Positions 1 through 12,600 of a stretch of 64,000 nt of DNA are shown here, in pieces. This DNA is from Anseranas semipalmata (taxonomy: Eukaryota > Chordata > Aves > Anseriformes > Anseranatidae), in the NCBI GenBank assembly GCA_013399115.1, contig VXAA01005665.1, forward strand, positions 324,416-388,415. The letters are read 5' to 3'. Under the pieces are notes generated by a model. It was given only the letters and a program-made list of their open reading frames with translations. It was not told the origin of the DNA and made no database searches. Both the position numbers and the translations under genes were made by a program. Positions within the stretch are counted from its first letter, which is position 1. Each line of letters opens with the position of its first letter.

Positions 1-715
1 GGGGGGGGGCAGAGCTGATGTTAAGCAAGAATTACTATCATCACACACACCCCTGCAATCACAATCAGATAAAGTCTCTACCAGAGAAGACACAGACACC
101 AAGGACTGTTAAAATGCCAATGCACAGAGTCATTCTTACAGGACACGGCTATGTTCCTCGTCTCTCCCATTACACAATTAGAGCTCAAATTCTCTGGCCA
201 ATTCTGTGACAGTTTGTTTTCTCATTTTTTCCCCTCATTTATAAAACTGTATTTTGCCAACAGACTTGAACTTACGCTACAGATCTGACTCAGAATTTTT
301 ATTTGCCTTACGACTACTACAAAAAGCATTCCGGGTAAAACAATCCTGCAGTCCTCCCACAATTTATAAGAAAAAACATAACAGATGCAAACTTTATTGA
401 ATAAGGAACATAAACTCATTTAAATCACTTCCATCTTACATTTTATGATACAGTTGTGAATTATGTTCTTTTTCCATTTGTGAAGAGGGTAGAACAGATG
501 GTGAAGGCTAAGTTTAAAATGATGCACCCATTAAAATAACCTACGCTGCCCAGAGATAGTTCACAAAATGACAGGATTTGTTTGCTTTTAGAGGATTTTT
601 GCTCTAATGAAATAGTCTACTTTGAAAGGAGACTGGACTTCAAAATATGTTTTTTATACCATGGGATTCACAACAGCAAAATTCTGCAGTAATTTTAAAG
701 ATCATTTATGTATTT

Positions 716-748
716 TGTGTGTGCATGTGTGTTTGTGTACATACACAC
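716..748. repeat. GT/AC alternating purine-pyrimidine patch
   Basis: An imperfect (GT)n stretch with GCAT interruptions is followed by GTGTACATACACAC, so the right half is nearly self-complementary. It is a short dinucleotide simple repeat of the type that can form Z-DNA or a small cruciform. Confidence 0.6.
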
Positions 749-3151
749 TTGGAAAGGCTTATGCTTGGGGATTTAGAGAGGTGAAGCACTGATTAAAATG
801 ATATATGACTGCAAGAACTATTTCCGCTCCTGTCTGGTTTATTGTGCACCTGCTGTTTGGAAAAATGTCTGTCTTCCCCTTTTTTCAGTAATAGGATTAC
901 AGCGCCTAGCAGGCTTGCAAAAATCTCTCTATCCCGCTCCCCTTACTCTGCCTATGCTAACATCATCACAGTCCCAAAACACTATCTGCCAGGATTTGAA
1001 ATGTTATTAAAGCATGGAAGATGCTGCAACACATTACCACACAGGAGTCAAGACGACTTAAACAGCTATTGGAGAGAGATTTGAGGGATTGGTGGCAGGA
1101 CTCTTTTGTCTTGCAACAAAAACTATGTGCTGCATGGCACCTGAGACCCTCATTAACATTAGCAAACAGGTTATCTTTAATTGTAAAATATGTTACTTGG
1201 GATGAAATCCACTTGGCATAATACCTCTTCAGGGCCCGTTAAAGTTTTAAACTCCTGAGCTGGAAGCATAGTGATACAGAAGTAGTGAATGTGAAGGATA
1301 AGTACAAAGTCTAGGGCCTATTAAATACAGGATAAACCTTCAGGGCAAAGCAGCTGCATCCAAGCTTTGTTAGTAATATTAAAGAAAATTCTTATAAAAG
1401 GAACAAAAGTAGTAGTATCTGTTTCAGCTTTGAGGTGAAACTACTCATCATTCCCTTAAGCTAGAAGATATACACCTGAAGTTCCTAGGAGATTTTTCCA
1501 CTTTAGGTATATTTTCTATTACCCCAAACTAACAAAAAATAGATTAATAACCAATGGGTAGTAGTTTAACAAAAACTAATTGTTAAAATATCATTATTTG
1601 TATTAAAATGAGTATAGACGTAAATGAGGTTCTGAACCAACTTGGAATTTAACTGTTAGAAGCTGCTGGTAGAAACTTAATTTTTCAGGCTTAGTCTGAA
1701 TTAAGGAATTTATTTTTGTGCAGCTCTGTCTGATAGAATTGAGAAGTTGTTCAGGTAGTGATCACAAATCAAAGAGGTCAAATACGGCATACACAAACAG
1801 ATCTTAACCCTTCAGCCAGATCTTGCCTAAATTGTGTTTTCAAAATGCTGAGAATGAATTGCACCTTTCTGAAAAGGTACTTCTGGTTATATCACACTTC
1901 AGAAAAACTGTATTGTACATCTCTGAAACAAATAGGTAACATCAATCCCATCCTTGCCAACCAACAGTTTTAATGTAAAAAGTGTGTTTGTACAAATTAA
2001 CATTCATAAAATTCAAAGAGAATTTCATATTTTGAACTAACAATATTCAGAAGCCTATTATCAGACCCTGGATACTGTTAGAGGAATACTTTTAAATAAG
2101 CATCTGATTAAAATATAAAACCATAAATAACAGGATTCCATAAGCATGCTGCCACAACCATTTTGTTGAAGATTAACTCTACCATCCAGCCACTGCATCT
2201 ATGGGAGAACGAATAGTCTCCACTGCCAAAAGATTTGCAGATAGAGAAATTGAACTGATAAAATAGGTTTGTATAAGCTAAAACAGGTCAAGTAATCTCC
2301 TGTTTTATAATTAACTAATGCACATGTTTATACCTGAAGACTACAAGGTGTTTTCTTATTAGCTGTAACATGTAACTGTATGTATTCCCATGTTTTTTTT
2401 TTCCATGCTTCCCCTTGAGAGCTAGTTCAACCTTTTTCCAAACAGAAGTAATCTTAAGAATATTTGTATGTGCGTCAGTAATAGCAAAGAGAGGAGTATG
2501 CACATCTAATTATTTGGAAGATGCCAGAAAGATTATTAATTTTAGAAAATAAAAAATAACTAAAGTTGTGCTATTCTCCAAGTAGTACCTTGCCTTGCCA
2601 GAAAGCAGAAATAGCCAAGAGAACAAAATAAACACCACCATAAGTTACTTAAAAACAAAGCAAAAGAAAATGGACATTTAACAGACAGAAGGAAAACACC
2701 TCATACAAGATCAGATTTTTGCTTTCACTTATACTGCCTGGGGTGAAAACAGACCTATATGTATTTCCCCACTCCCCCCACCCCCCCCAAAAAATCTACC
2801 AAATTGCAAGAGAAGGGAAGCAGGCTTATGGATCTCTGCAAAGGACAATATCCTGTGCAGTACCTCCAGAAAGCTGCTGCGTAACTCAGAAGTTACGTTC
2901 ACCCCAAATCTTCTGTGAGAAGAGACCATGGTTTGAATAGAGGCAGGATCCTTTACTGTGTCAGCTTCCTCCAAACTATTGCCGCACACCCTATCTACAG
3001 ATTTTATTGTATGGACCCAATCAGCTACTCTGCCCCTTTCCCAGAAAATTCCTCCAAACTCTTGCATGAATTCAAGACAGTTGAGATATGTGCACAAAGC
3101 AGAGCTCTTAAGCGTTTCAGGTTTTATTTTACAATGTGCCAAGAGAAGGGC

Positions 3152-3172
3152 TTTTTTTTTTTTTTTTTTTTT
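3152..3172. repeat. Poly-T homopolymer (T21)
   Basis: There are 21 consecutive T. Read on the minus strand it is an A21 tract, but no AATAAA or ATTAAA lies just upstream on that strand and there is no retrogene-like body, so it is treated as a simple repeat and not a processed-pseudogene tail. Confidence 0.85.
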
Positions 3173-3464
3173 AAAACAGATGCCACAACAGCCAGTTGTT
3201 TCACAGAAAGGAAGTTATTTTCCCACCGGCACTAATAATGTTCCTTTCCATCAGAGGCTTGAGTCATAGCCATTACTCACCTCTCCCTAGCCACCAAATC
3301 TGGTCCTCCCTCAGATTCTGCTCCTGTTTTAGTGGCAGCAATGTCAGCTGTATTGAGGCAGAGCTACAGGAGTACAGCACAGGAAGTTTGCTCATCTGCT
3401 TACCAAATTCCAACAAGTTAATTTAAGCATACATCATTGGTGCTCCTTTCTACATATGTAAACA

Positions 3465-3600
3465 ATGGCAGAAATCAGCCTTTAATTGGTTATGCACAGT
3501 AAAAGAAGCATGCAAATAATAGCAGCGTCCTGCAGGGATAACATTCAAGCGGCATTTTGTCATTTTGGTAGTCTCCATTGTACGCAATTCTAGCAATGAA
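3465..3600. promoter_or_regulatory. Possible conserved non-coding enhancer (POU/SOX-type sites)
   Basis: The segment has a perfect octamer ATGCAAAT (3510-3517), a SOX-type CCATTGT (3575-3581), an ATGAATTAAC homeodomain-like site near its right end and three CpGs (GCGTC, GCGGC, TACGC) in otherwise CpG-poor DNA. Spacing and composition resemble vertebrate developmental conserved non-coding elements. Conservation cannot be seen from one genome, so the enhancer reading is an inference. Confidence 0.25.
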
Positions 3601-4649
3601 TTAACAAAAAGCTACAACTCCCACACTTTACAACATCTGCAAGCTAAACTTACTGTTCCATTTACCCCCAGAAATGCCTGTTCTCTCCTATTCTTATATT
3701 CCTAGATTTTCATCACATTTATACCAAATTTCCATTCTTTCCTTTATCCTCTAGTTCTGAAATCCCTTTTTCCTTGCCATCCCAGCCATATCCCTCCTAC
3801 CCTCAGACCACTCCTTTCAGTACCCTGCTTGTCCCTTTTCAGGGCGCTTTCACCAGCTTCAGCCCCAGGTACACTCTGTATCCCGCACTCCTATGCACGT
3901 GTCTCTTCATCATTCTCCTCAGCTGCCAAGCAGAGAAAAACAAAGTTTCTCAGAATGGGAAAACAGATGCTCAGTGCACAGAGGAGCACTGTTCTTCTGG
4001 GAAATGCTGAGGGGTGACGTGGCTGCGGGGATTTTCGAAACACTGAGATACTTGTTTCCAGCAAATTTGTGGCTCCAGAACTTCTGCTTGGAAAATATTC
4101 ATTCATTGAATGAGAACGTTATGTTCAAAACACCTTCAGTTTAACAAACTTTTCCCATATCCAAGATAAGGGATCAGGGTTCCCAAAGATCACTGGCACC
4201 TTGGGAGTGAACCCCAGTGGTTTATAGCTCTGACATGCAACCACAGGGAGCAGATGGCTACCCAAAGAACCATTCACAGCAAATAAGGTTCTTCCCATCA
4301 TCACTGCTACAATTAGCAGCAAGCTAACAAAAATATTCATTTAATTGATCAACCTTCCTAAGCAGGAAACGACTCTTTTGGAAATATCACATGATCACTG
4401 TTTTGCAAACAAAACCTTTTTACAGTTTCCATTTATGGGATAAGAACAACCCAATTAAAAAGACTAATTGCAGATTCTGGTGTTCAGTTACCTGTCAGTG
4501 GCACATTGCTTGGCTTTTTGGAACACTGAAGGAACCACCCACCAGCGGCTACTTTCCAACAACCTGCTGCAAGTCAATGCCCTCTTCATCATCAGGATTC
4601 TCAGAGTGACATTTGAATACCCAACTCAGAACAGTTGTGAAAGACAAGC
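3601..4649. other. Unique non-coding DNA
   Basis: No gene or recognised repeat. There are pyrimidine-rich passages around 3660-3860 and several short ORFs of no recognisable content on both strands. Confidence 0.55.
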
Positions 4650-4802
4650 GTTCTTATCTCCATTTTTCAGATAAGGAAACTGAGATACAGATCAGTTAAG
4701 TTACTTGACACGGGTTCACAAGTGAGATGTGCCTACAGCAGGAACAGAACCCAAGTACTTGGTTTCCAGACTCATACTCTGATCACTTCACTGTGCTTCC
4801 AT
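4650..4802 (-). mobile_element. MIR / CORE-SINE relic
   Basis: On the plus strand the element reads as the reverse complement of MIR. A block meaning 'CCATTTTTCAGATAAGGAAACTGAG' in degenerate form is followed by a GTTAAGTTACTTGAC block, a GGTTCACAAGT block, an AGAACCCAAGTACTTGG block and a closing CACTTCACTGTGCTTCC. These correspond in order to the 3' half, core and tRNA-like head of MIR-type CORE-SINEs. This family was active before the amniote radiation and leaves only sparse, highly diverged copies in birds. The copy is worn but its block order is intact. An L2-related tail cannot be ruled out as the source of the left end. Confidence 0.7.
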
Positions 4803-6831
4803 GGCTTTAAAAAAAAACAATAGCACATCAGCAGGCATTGCCCAGCCAATTTTGTTTAAATCACTGCTTCTTGGTTGGTGATCTAATCAGGACAGCAGAC
4901 AGGTCTGCTCTGCTCATGACTCCTGCAGCGCTCATCTCAACAGGAGGTGCAGCATAATGCATGCTTATAATGGATGGTTGAATCAAAAATAAAGGTAAGC
5001 TATTTGCTTGAAATGTTCATCTTATTTATTTTATGTTCATATGCTTGCATAGGAGGCCTCTAAAGTGGTTGTTTGAGATCCAAGTCAGAGAGAGATGTAT
5101 GATAAGCAAAGCCAACAAATACTCTTACTGATTATCACAAGCGTGTCCCTTAGCATTTCCTTAAAATGAGAAAATGAGAATCAGAAAGTAAAACTGAAGT
5201 TGTTTCCCCAGGCATCCACAAAGGGAAACAATTATACTTAAAAACAGAAGCATTCCTGGTGCTATATGAAAACAAATTGATAACATAATGGTAAAGAGAA
5301 AAAACTCCATTTTTCAAGGCTATAGGATTCAAAAGTTCTTTGAAAGCTGTATGCCAGTTAATTTTTTTCAACTATATTCATTCACACAAAAATTAACGTT
5401 GTACAAAATCAACACCCATAACCAATGATAAGAGCTAAGTATTACATCCTAAGTATTACAGCTATTTCCCAAAAATCAAATCAAGAATTACATAATGCTC
5501 ATCTGTTGTAGCAATGGGCCAGCCCAAATGTTATCTTTTCAGTGACAGTTTCTATCAACAGGTGCCCATATATATTTAAAGAACATAAAGCCTCTAGTTG
5601 ACTTAGCTACAGTGCTAGCTATAGTGACCACAAATACTGCAAAGTTGAATAGATAATACTCAAATACTGTTTCTTATAACAAGAACAATATCCCATAGCA
5701 TACTTAACATATACACAGCCTTCAAAGGATTTGTCTCCAAGTGTTGGGGTAATTACATTTTTTATTTGCATATCTGCAAATGCCCATACCAATCTTTGAT
5801 TAGACACAGGAAAAGGACTTTTAGCCATTGAGTAAATAATCTCATTAAAGATTGCTAACTGTATTTAGCTCCAGCAAAGTGGTGATTTCCTACAAATCTG
5901 CATTCCCAGAGTCCATAACACATTTTCAGTGATTTAGATTAACTGGACTATATTCACTNTATGGTTTTTGGACCCCTTGGGACTCTGGGGTAACAGCCTC
6001 TTACTTTCTGGTGACTTCTCTCCTATGGTAAATGATTGAGGGTTCGTCTGCCTGAGAAAGATACTAAAGGACAGTGTATGCTTTGAATTTGCAGCACAGA
6101 GATAGGCTGTGGAAAGCTATATTCAAAATTATATCAACTAAGAGCATCTGCACTGACAGTTACTTTAGAGTTACCAGTGTGCTGTAACTTGCCTGACATA
6201 GGGTACACTAACCCCCTTACAGACAAGCTCTTCACCCATTCTTGATGAGCACATTCCCCCTTTTCTAGGGAAAGGAACAGGTACACAGGCACGCACACAG
6301 AATAGAGAGGCTTCAGAGATGGAAGTCCAAGAAAGTACCATGCACAAAATGGAAGGACTTCAAGTCAGCCAGTTGAGACTGACTGGAGCTGGTTTGTGCT
6401 TCAGTGAGAGCTGGTTAGGAATTTGCTGTTTCTTTTTCATACTTAATTCTACTAAAAACAGAGAGATTCTAAATCCTGGTCAAACACTGAATTTCAGCAT
6501 AATGGTAAATATTCTCAGAAACAAGAGTATGATTTTTGATCAATAATTTTTTTTTGATTTTGTAACGAAAAGTGTTTCATTTCAATTGATATGTTATTTT
6601 AATGCACCAACCTGTGAAATGAGACTCAGAAAGCTCCTATTTGGTAAAGTAAAAATGTTACTTGAAAAAAATAGAATGTTTTTCCAATGTTTTAATGTCA
6701 ATTAATTCAACATTTTTTGCCTGAAATATTTCATCAGAAAACACTTGATTAGCTCTTACTTCAGTCCCAAAAGATCTCTAGAAAACCTACTTCCTGCTGT
6801 CACGGATCACAAGTCATGAAAACACTACCCA
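4803..6831. other. Unique non-coding DNA with one ambiguous base
   Basis: AT-rich single-copy sequence with no gene recognised. A 14-base imperfect tandem duplication with the unit CTAAGTATTACA lies at about 5434-5460. Position 5959 is an unresolved N. Confidence 0.55.
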
Positions 6832-7072
6832 TCAACACACAACTTGAGACCCATGGTGCAGTGGATCAAAAGCCACGAACACCTCCATGAGGGACAGAAC
6901 AGGGTGACAGCAGTAAACTGGCCGCATGAAAATAATCATGAGGTAGACTGCTGCGAGGGCTGTGCCACCCAGGCTTCGAATCCCCCACCCCACCAGGACA
7001 GCAGCAGCAAAGAACGAGATCACCGGATCCAGCACCTCCACATCAGAGCAATACGTAAAGGCACTGTCTGCA
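6832..7072 (-). other. Candidate terminal coding exon, unidentified membrane protein
   Basis: Not identified with confidence. On the minus strand a good 3' splice acceptor (pyrimidine-rich TTGTGTTTTGTCTCAG ending at 7073) precedes an open frame of about 80 codons that closes with TGA at 6832-6834. The peptide starts ADSAFTYCSDVEVLDP, then has two strongly hydrophobic segments (around VISFFAAAVLVGWGI and ALAAVYLMIIFM), as expected of membrane helices. The segment carries about seven CpGs while its flanks have very few. The LSAD...LDP.IS....VLVGWGIRSL pattern loosely recalls the fifth-to-sixth helix region of cation diffusion facilitator/TMEM163-type transporters, but the C-terminal third does not match anything I recognise. 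It could be a real last exon, a degenerate paralogue or a chance ORF. Confidence 0.3.
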
Positions 7073-7095
7073 CTGAGACAAAACACAATGTCCAT

Positions 7096-9379
7096 TTGCT
7101 ATCCCGTGACTATTGTGTCATTTGACCCACGAGTTTCCTGTCTGCAAATTATGCATTTGTGTACATACACACCCCCAAATGTGCTTGCATACATGGTACT
7201 TGCATGGTTATTCAGAACAATTTATGTTTTGCCTCAAACAATTATTACTAATAGTTCATTTCCTAGTAAAAAGGGTACAGAGCATTTCTGGACAGAAAAA
7301 AAAGCACCTGAAGTGACTAACAAGGGTCTTGTTTGGTTTTGTTAAAAAAGTTCTGCAGATATAGAAAAGGGAACACAGCTCTGGAAAAGGCTCAGGTCAC
7401 TTATCTTAAAACTGATATTGCTAGCATTAACAGCTGGCAGAAGAATTATATTTGAAATGATGATTTGTTCCTTCGGGGAAGAAAAAGAAAATCAGCAGCT
7501 TAGTGGTATCACTGATGTTATATTTTGAATTTGATGCAATATAGTTTTTTTCTGTGATTACTTACACATTAATAATTGTAGCTCATTTTATAGACTGTAA
7601 ATCATGGGTTTGGTATACAGTATGTCCAGGAGAAAATGAGAAGTTATTACTCACAAAGTCTTTCTTGGGAAATACACTTTAGTAACTGGATTAGAATTTA
7701 CTGCAAGCTATTAGAGTAAAAAAAAAAGGCATTCAAACCAATGATAGTTTCAATCTATACACAGTAGATCAAGATCTATGCTAGCGGAAAGTTTACACTT
7801 TCACCATTACACATAAATGGCTTGAACAGAAAATGCAGATGCTTTCTCAGCTTCTGTCTATATTGTTTTATAATAGAATGATTCTAACAATTTAATGAAA
7901 GTTAATTACTGCAAGTATCTACCTGAAAAAAAAGTGCTGTGCTTTTGTCAAATAAAGATTTATAAATAAAAGAAAGGATTTGGGTTCATGAGCATAACTT
8001 ATGAAATGTGGTGCCAACTGTAACCAGTTCTAAAGGCAGAAGGGCTGCTACAACAGCTTTTATGTAACGTGACAATGACAAAGAAAACTGGAAGAGCCTT
8101 GTAATTAAACAAGGTGAATTTCCAAACCCTTGAGATCATCAACTCTTAATTCAAATGTGCTATATCTTGAGCCCCAACACACCAACTCCATACAAGTTGG
8201 ACATACCAGAGACTAAAACACAAAAGAAACTTCACAAATATACCACAGATTTACCTTTTATAAGAGGAAAATAATTCTTGACTCAACTTGATGACTGATT
8301 TTGCTAAGATATCTTTGCAAACTCAGGTTTGTTCACATTTGGTTAGTTCTTACCAAGCATTCCTGTTTCGTTAAATTCAGAAGTTCTCTTAAAATGAATA
8401 GCATAAGCTAAACATGGAAGATCTGCAAGAACTTTCATAAGAACCCTCCCTCTCCACCAATATCAACATTGCCAGATTTCTTCTCTCCTTTTTGAACCTT
8501 CAGGAGATTCAAGCCCACGAGTCTTTTAATCAAACTAACTGTTATCTTCCTGTGCCCATCTTTCCTATACATTTTTAGTGGTATCCAAACAGCGATCATT
8601 TTTATATTCTGTACTATACTCATACCATAACAACATTACACACACTGCTATGGTTTCTAAAATGCTACAGATGTTATTTTGATTTGCTCCTCTTGGCAGT
8701 GCATGCTTAGTAAGCCTACTCTCATTTGCCAGAATTACCATGCTCAGAGAGCATGCACAATCTAACAATTCACTTACAGTCAACTAGTGCTCCGACACCC
8801 AGCTAAATGTTGCTCAGCATGAATTGGGATTAACTACATTGACTTCTACATGAAGTGACTTGTCTGAGGTGATTAAGTTTCCTTAACATCACCTACTCGA
8901 GTCAAAAACTTCAGCTCCCCAAATATTCTGGTTTAATTGGGAATTTTCTTCCAAGCTGCACACTATTACAATGAAGTTACAGTTTCTGAAGTGTAAGATA
9001 AAGGTGGAAGTTCTCCATCCCCATTTTTTTTTTTTTTTTTTGCACATTGTACTTAAATGACAGCCATGTATATCTGTGCAGGTAATCATGGAGTTACACA
9101 AGGTTTCCAGGTATTTTCACACTGACATTACAAATACATTCAGCTATAATGCATGGTGATCAGCTGTGTGCTCTGGGGCAAGGAGGCAGGTGGAACCCAT
9201 TACATGGCTCAACTGGACTGAACACTGAACTCAATTTAACAGAAATAAAACAGAAGAAATGAATCTGCAGCATCAGTCTTATGCCTAGAAACATTACTTG
9301 TAGTATTCTGCAGGTGAGCAAAAGTGAAAAGCTTTTTAAGTTTGTAAGAAGTGCTAGAAATGTAATCAACACCTAGAAA
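7096..9379. other. Unique non-coding DNA
   Basis: AT-rich sequence without a recognisable gene or interspersed repeat. The only notable simple repeat is the T18 run at 9024-9041. Confidence 0.55.
9024..9041. repeat. Poly-T homopolymer (T18)
   Basis: Eighteen consecutive T with no adjacent polyadenylation signal on the minus strand. It is a simple repeat. Confidence 0.85.
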
Positions 9380-9410
9380 ATAAACAGAGGTGAAAGTTTG
9401 TGCTTCTATC

Positions 9411-9665
9411 AGCACCAAGTGACACTTCCTCCATATGAAGAAAGACAGCTGGAAGATGAAAGCAGCCACACAGCAGCCAGCTCAGGAGAAGCCAATCCCA
9501 TTGCCACTTCAGCAGGTTCCCAGGCAGCCTTTGGAAGCCACACTGCCCGCTGCAGTACCCCAGCTGTACTTGTGTCGATACCTGGGCAGGTTGGGTAAGG
9601 AAGCACGGGGAGGTAGGTCCAAGTTGTCCTCAGAAGTAGAACTCACTGCAGCGCAGATAACTTAA
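9411..9665 (+). other. GC-richer patch, possible exon of unknown transcript
   Basis: This patch is clearly richer in G+C than its flanks. It begins after a pyrimidine-rich acceptor-like GTGCTTCTATCAG (ending about 9413) and contains a donor-like GG/GTAAGG at about 9592-9599. Two plus frames and one minus frame stay open across it, so open reading carries little weight. The peptides (for example one starting HQVTLPPYEERQLEDESS) match nothing I recognise. It could be a non-coding RNA exon or simply a GC-rich island. Confidence 0.2.
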
Positions 9666-12600
9666 TTATCTCAGAATTTAGAACTCAGTCTAATCAATTC
9701 TGAGTTGCAATGGAGCAGAAAAAGGGCAACGTGAGCGTACACTAAAATGCTGTCATTACTAGTTGGGTGCAAAGTTAACACTGGGAAAAATGCACACAGC
9801 AAACTGCAAGAGAGGATATCCCCTAAAATAAGTTCCCTAGCATACAGTACTTACTACAAGTCAATTTCAAAGCCTGGCTTGGATTTGTTTTAACAATTAT
9901 TCTAAATGTATTCTGAAATACTAAACATATATGTAGTTAACAGCAAGGTTAGTCATAAGCTTAAATGCTTCTTGCTACATTAACTTAATATATGGATAAC
10001 TGAAGTTATTTACAATAAAAACAACAGTCAAGGCACTTAACTGCATCCTGGACAAGCATTTATGAAACATTAGCACAAGCCCAAGCCATATGAAATACGT
10101 AGGCTAACATTTATGCATCAGCTAAGTTAAACTGAAATAACTTACACAAAATACAAAGTAACTTTAAAATGTCCAAACAAAATACAAACTGAGTGTAGCA
10201 AGGCTATACTAAGTCATGGTTTAGTCATTTTTCTTTAATATTTTCAAATTAAGAAAACAATCATTATTCTGAAGATCTTGGCTCCTAGCACTAACAATTC
10301 TATGTCCAGAATCTGATTTTTTCCTCCTGGGAGGTTTTTCTGCATGTCTGAAAAACAGCAGTTTGGCAGACACAGTCTACCTTCTGGAAATTTACAAAGC
10401 TGTACAATTGTTTGAATAGAATTATCTAGATCTATGTAAAATATTTTTTTGCCCTTAAGCATAACTTCTATCTTATGACTAACAGGCAAAAAAAAAATCT
10501 GTTGTATCTCAACCTCATTTCATCTCTTCCCATGAAAAAAATACCAATAACAAACATCGGTCAAACTTTCCATTACATCTTCCTGAAGTTCAGAATTAAT
10601 TTTGATTCAGTTATCAATGAAAAAAATGTGCTCTAAAAATGTACCTTTCACCTAAATTATTGCCAATTTACTAAGACATACCAAAAAAGCCTAATAAAAA
10701 CATGTCATCTCCTTTGCAATTTACTTAAGCCGCAGAGGTAATAAATTTTGCAAAATGAAAAGAAAACCACTTTGCGTATATAGCAATGGTGTAGAGACAA
10801 CAACATTACACTTAAGATTGTTTTTATCTTTTTCTGGAAAAAGCATATTCAACTTTTGACATTCAGATGGCTTTCAATTTGGATACAATCTGTAGCTGAA
10901 CTTTCAGTCTTACAATTAAATCTCCAATTAGACAACTCAAACTTAATTTAGACAGTGAACAATGTGTTTAGTCTACGAGAACTTTAACAGAAGTTTCCAC
11001 TCCAAATCAACATATAAGAGAGTCCAAAACATCAAACACTTGAGGACTGTGAATTGAAACATTTTCATTTGAGTTTGAATTCTTAGTTGACAAAAAAAAT
11101 CATTTTGATTTTCCCAGAGAAAGCACATTCATAGTATTAGAGTATGTTTTGTTTATAAGACCAAAAAAAGTAGTTGACTTATGGAAGAACCTTTTCAGAA
11201 ACAGTATGCTATGTTATTATTATTATAGCAATGTTCAGCCACTCCAGACTCTATCAACACTTACTCTAGGCAATATAATTAAAGCATTCTTGGTCAAAAT
11301 ACTTACTCAACATTTCTTATAACTAAGAAATATTTTTCCCCACTTTACAAAGAGACAGCAGATGAAAGTACATATCAGTTATTCAAGAAATTTGTAGGAA
11401 GTTTGGGATAAAGCAGGAGCTCTGCAAGAATATCGTGTCCACTAGATAGGAAGACTGAACTCCAAACCGAAGACACCTGAGACAGATGCCAAAAATTTAG
11501 TTAGCTTGGTAATTCCTTGCCCACCATAGTTTTAAAAGCTTGTAAACTATCTTGTAACCATAATTACAACCTCTAAGCAACCCTCTATTAATAAAAACAA
11601 CTTATTTAGGAACTTCACATTAGCAGGCTAAGCATGGAGCAAGTTGTAGCAGAAGGCATATAGCTTTCCATGGTTAATTGCCTGCTAACTTGGGACACTT
11701 TCTATGATGTAAAATTTGCTAATGTTTCAAAGCTACTATAAGTTTAGGTCTTCTTCACAGTATGCTACCATTGGGTACAATTTTTGCACTACCAACTACA
11801 TTATTTCAGTTTTAACTGGAAAATGGAGCACAGGGAGATTTAAGCTCCTTACCTCTTCTGTTTTTAAATATCATTTTATAAAATCAGTTTGGCAGTTCAG
11901 TGTTAAAATCTAGGTGGGATATTTGGAACTAATACATCTTGTTGTCAATTACTACACAATAATTCACATCTGTTTAATTGAAGTACTTTGTGCTCTTATC
12001 TAGCACAGAAGAGGGGAATTATTCCAAAAATATGAAATAAGAGAATTCTTCAGAAGCTGATATTTCATTTCAATCTTTTACTAAATGAAGTTAAGAATGA
12101 ATTCTTTTCACTTAAGATTAAAGTGACTGGATTCATAGGCTGAAAAGCTGCTACCCTCAGTCCTGGCAAGTAACAACTTGTTCCCTGATTAGTCTGTTCA
12201 ATTCAGCATTACCAGAAGGGTACAACCCCTGATTCGTGGGCTGGTTACAGATACTAGATCAATGTTTCACATTCATCTTTGTCCATGTATACACTAAGTT
12301 AATATCCCTTCTGAGTCTTCTTCTGCTAGGTATCTTCACCTATTAGCTTTATCCTGGCAGCTCTCCATGCAAGGGATTCTTTGACTCAATTTCATCTTCC
12401 TGATTTTTGAAGAAAATTGCTTTATTAAAGTTTTCACATTGTATCTTTAAACATTGTTTTAAATGAGGATAAGGGAAAAAATATACACAATATGATTTCA
12501 CTGTGAGCAGGATCAAATCTTGGAATGTGACAATTTTGTGTTTTATGATTATGCTTAAAATAATTGTGTTGCTATTTAATAACACAACAGTACTACTGCC

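Larger units (their letters stand above)
1..3464. other. Unique non-coding DNA
   Basis: No gene or recognisable interspersed repeat is seen. The stretch begins with a run of nine G. It contains a GT/AC-rich alternating purine-pyrimidine patch at about 716-748, a C-rich run at about 2767-2789 and a T21 homopolymer at 3152-3172. A 137-codon minus-strand ORF at 2729-3142 has no recognisable domain, and its glycine string comes only from the C-rich run, so it is taken as chance. Confidence 0.6.

Noticed and set aside
2729..3142. 137-codon minus-strand ORF
   Set aside because: No recognisable domain, the glycine string is just the C-rich run read backwards, and there is no splice or promoter context. 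Length is within reach of chance in 64 kb read in six frames.
3152..3172. T21 (and T18 at 9024, A19 at 13418) as poly-A tails of processed pseudogenes
   Set aside because: No polyadenylation signal upstream of the A-tract on the relevant strand and no gene-like body or target duplication.
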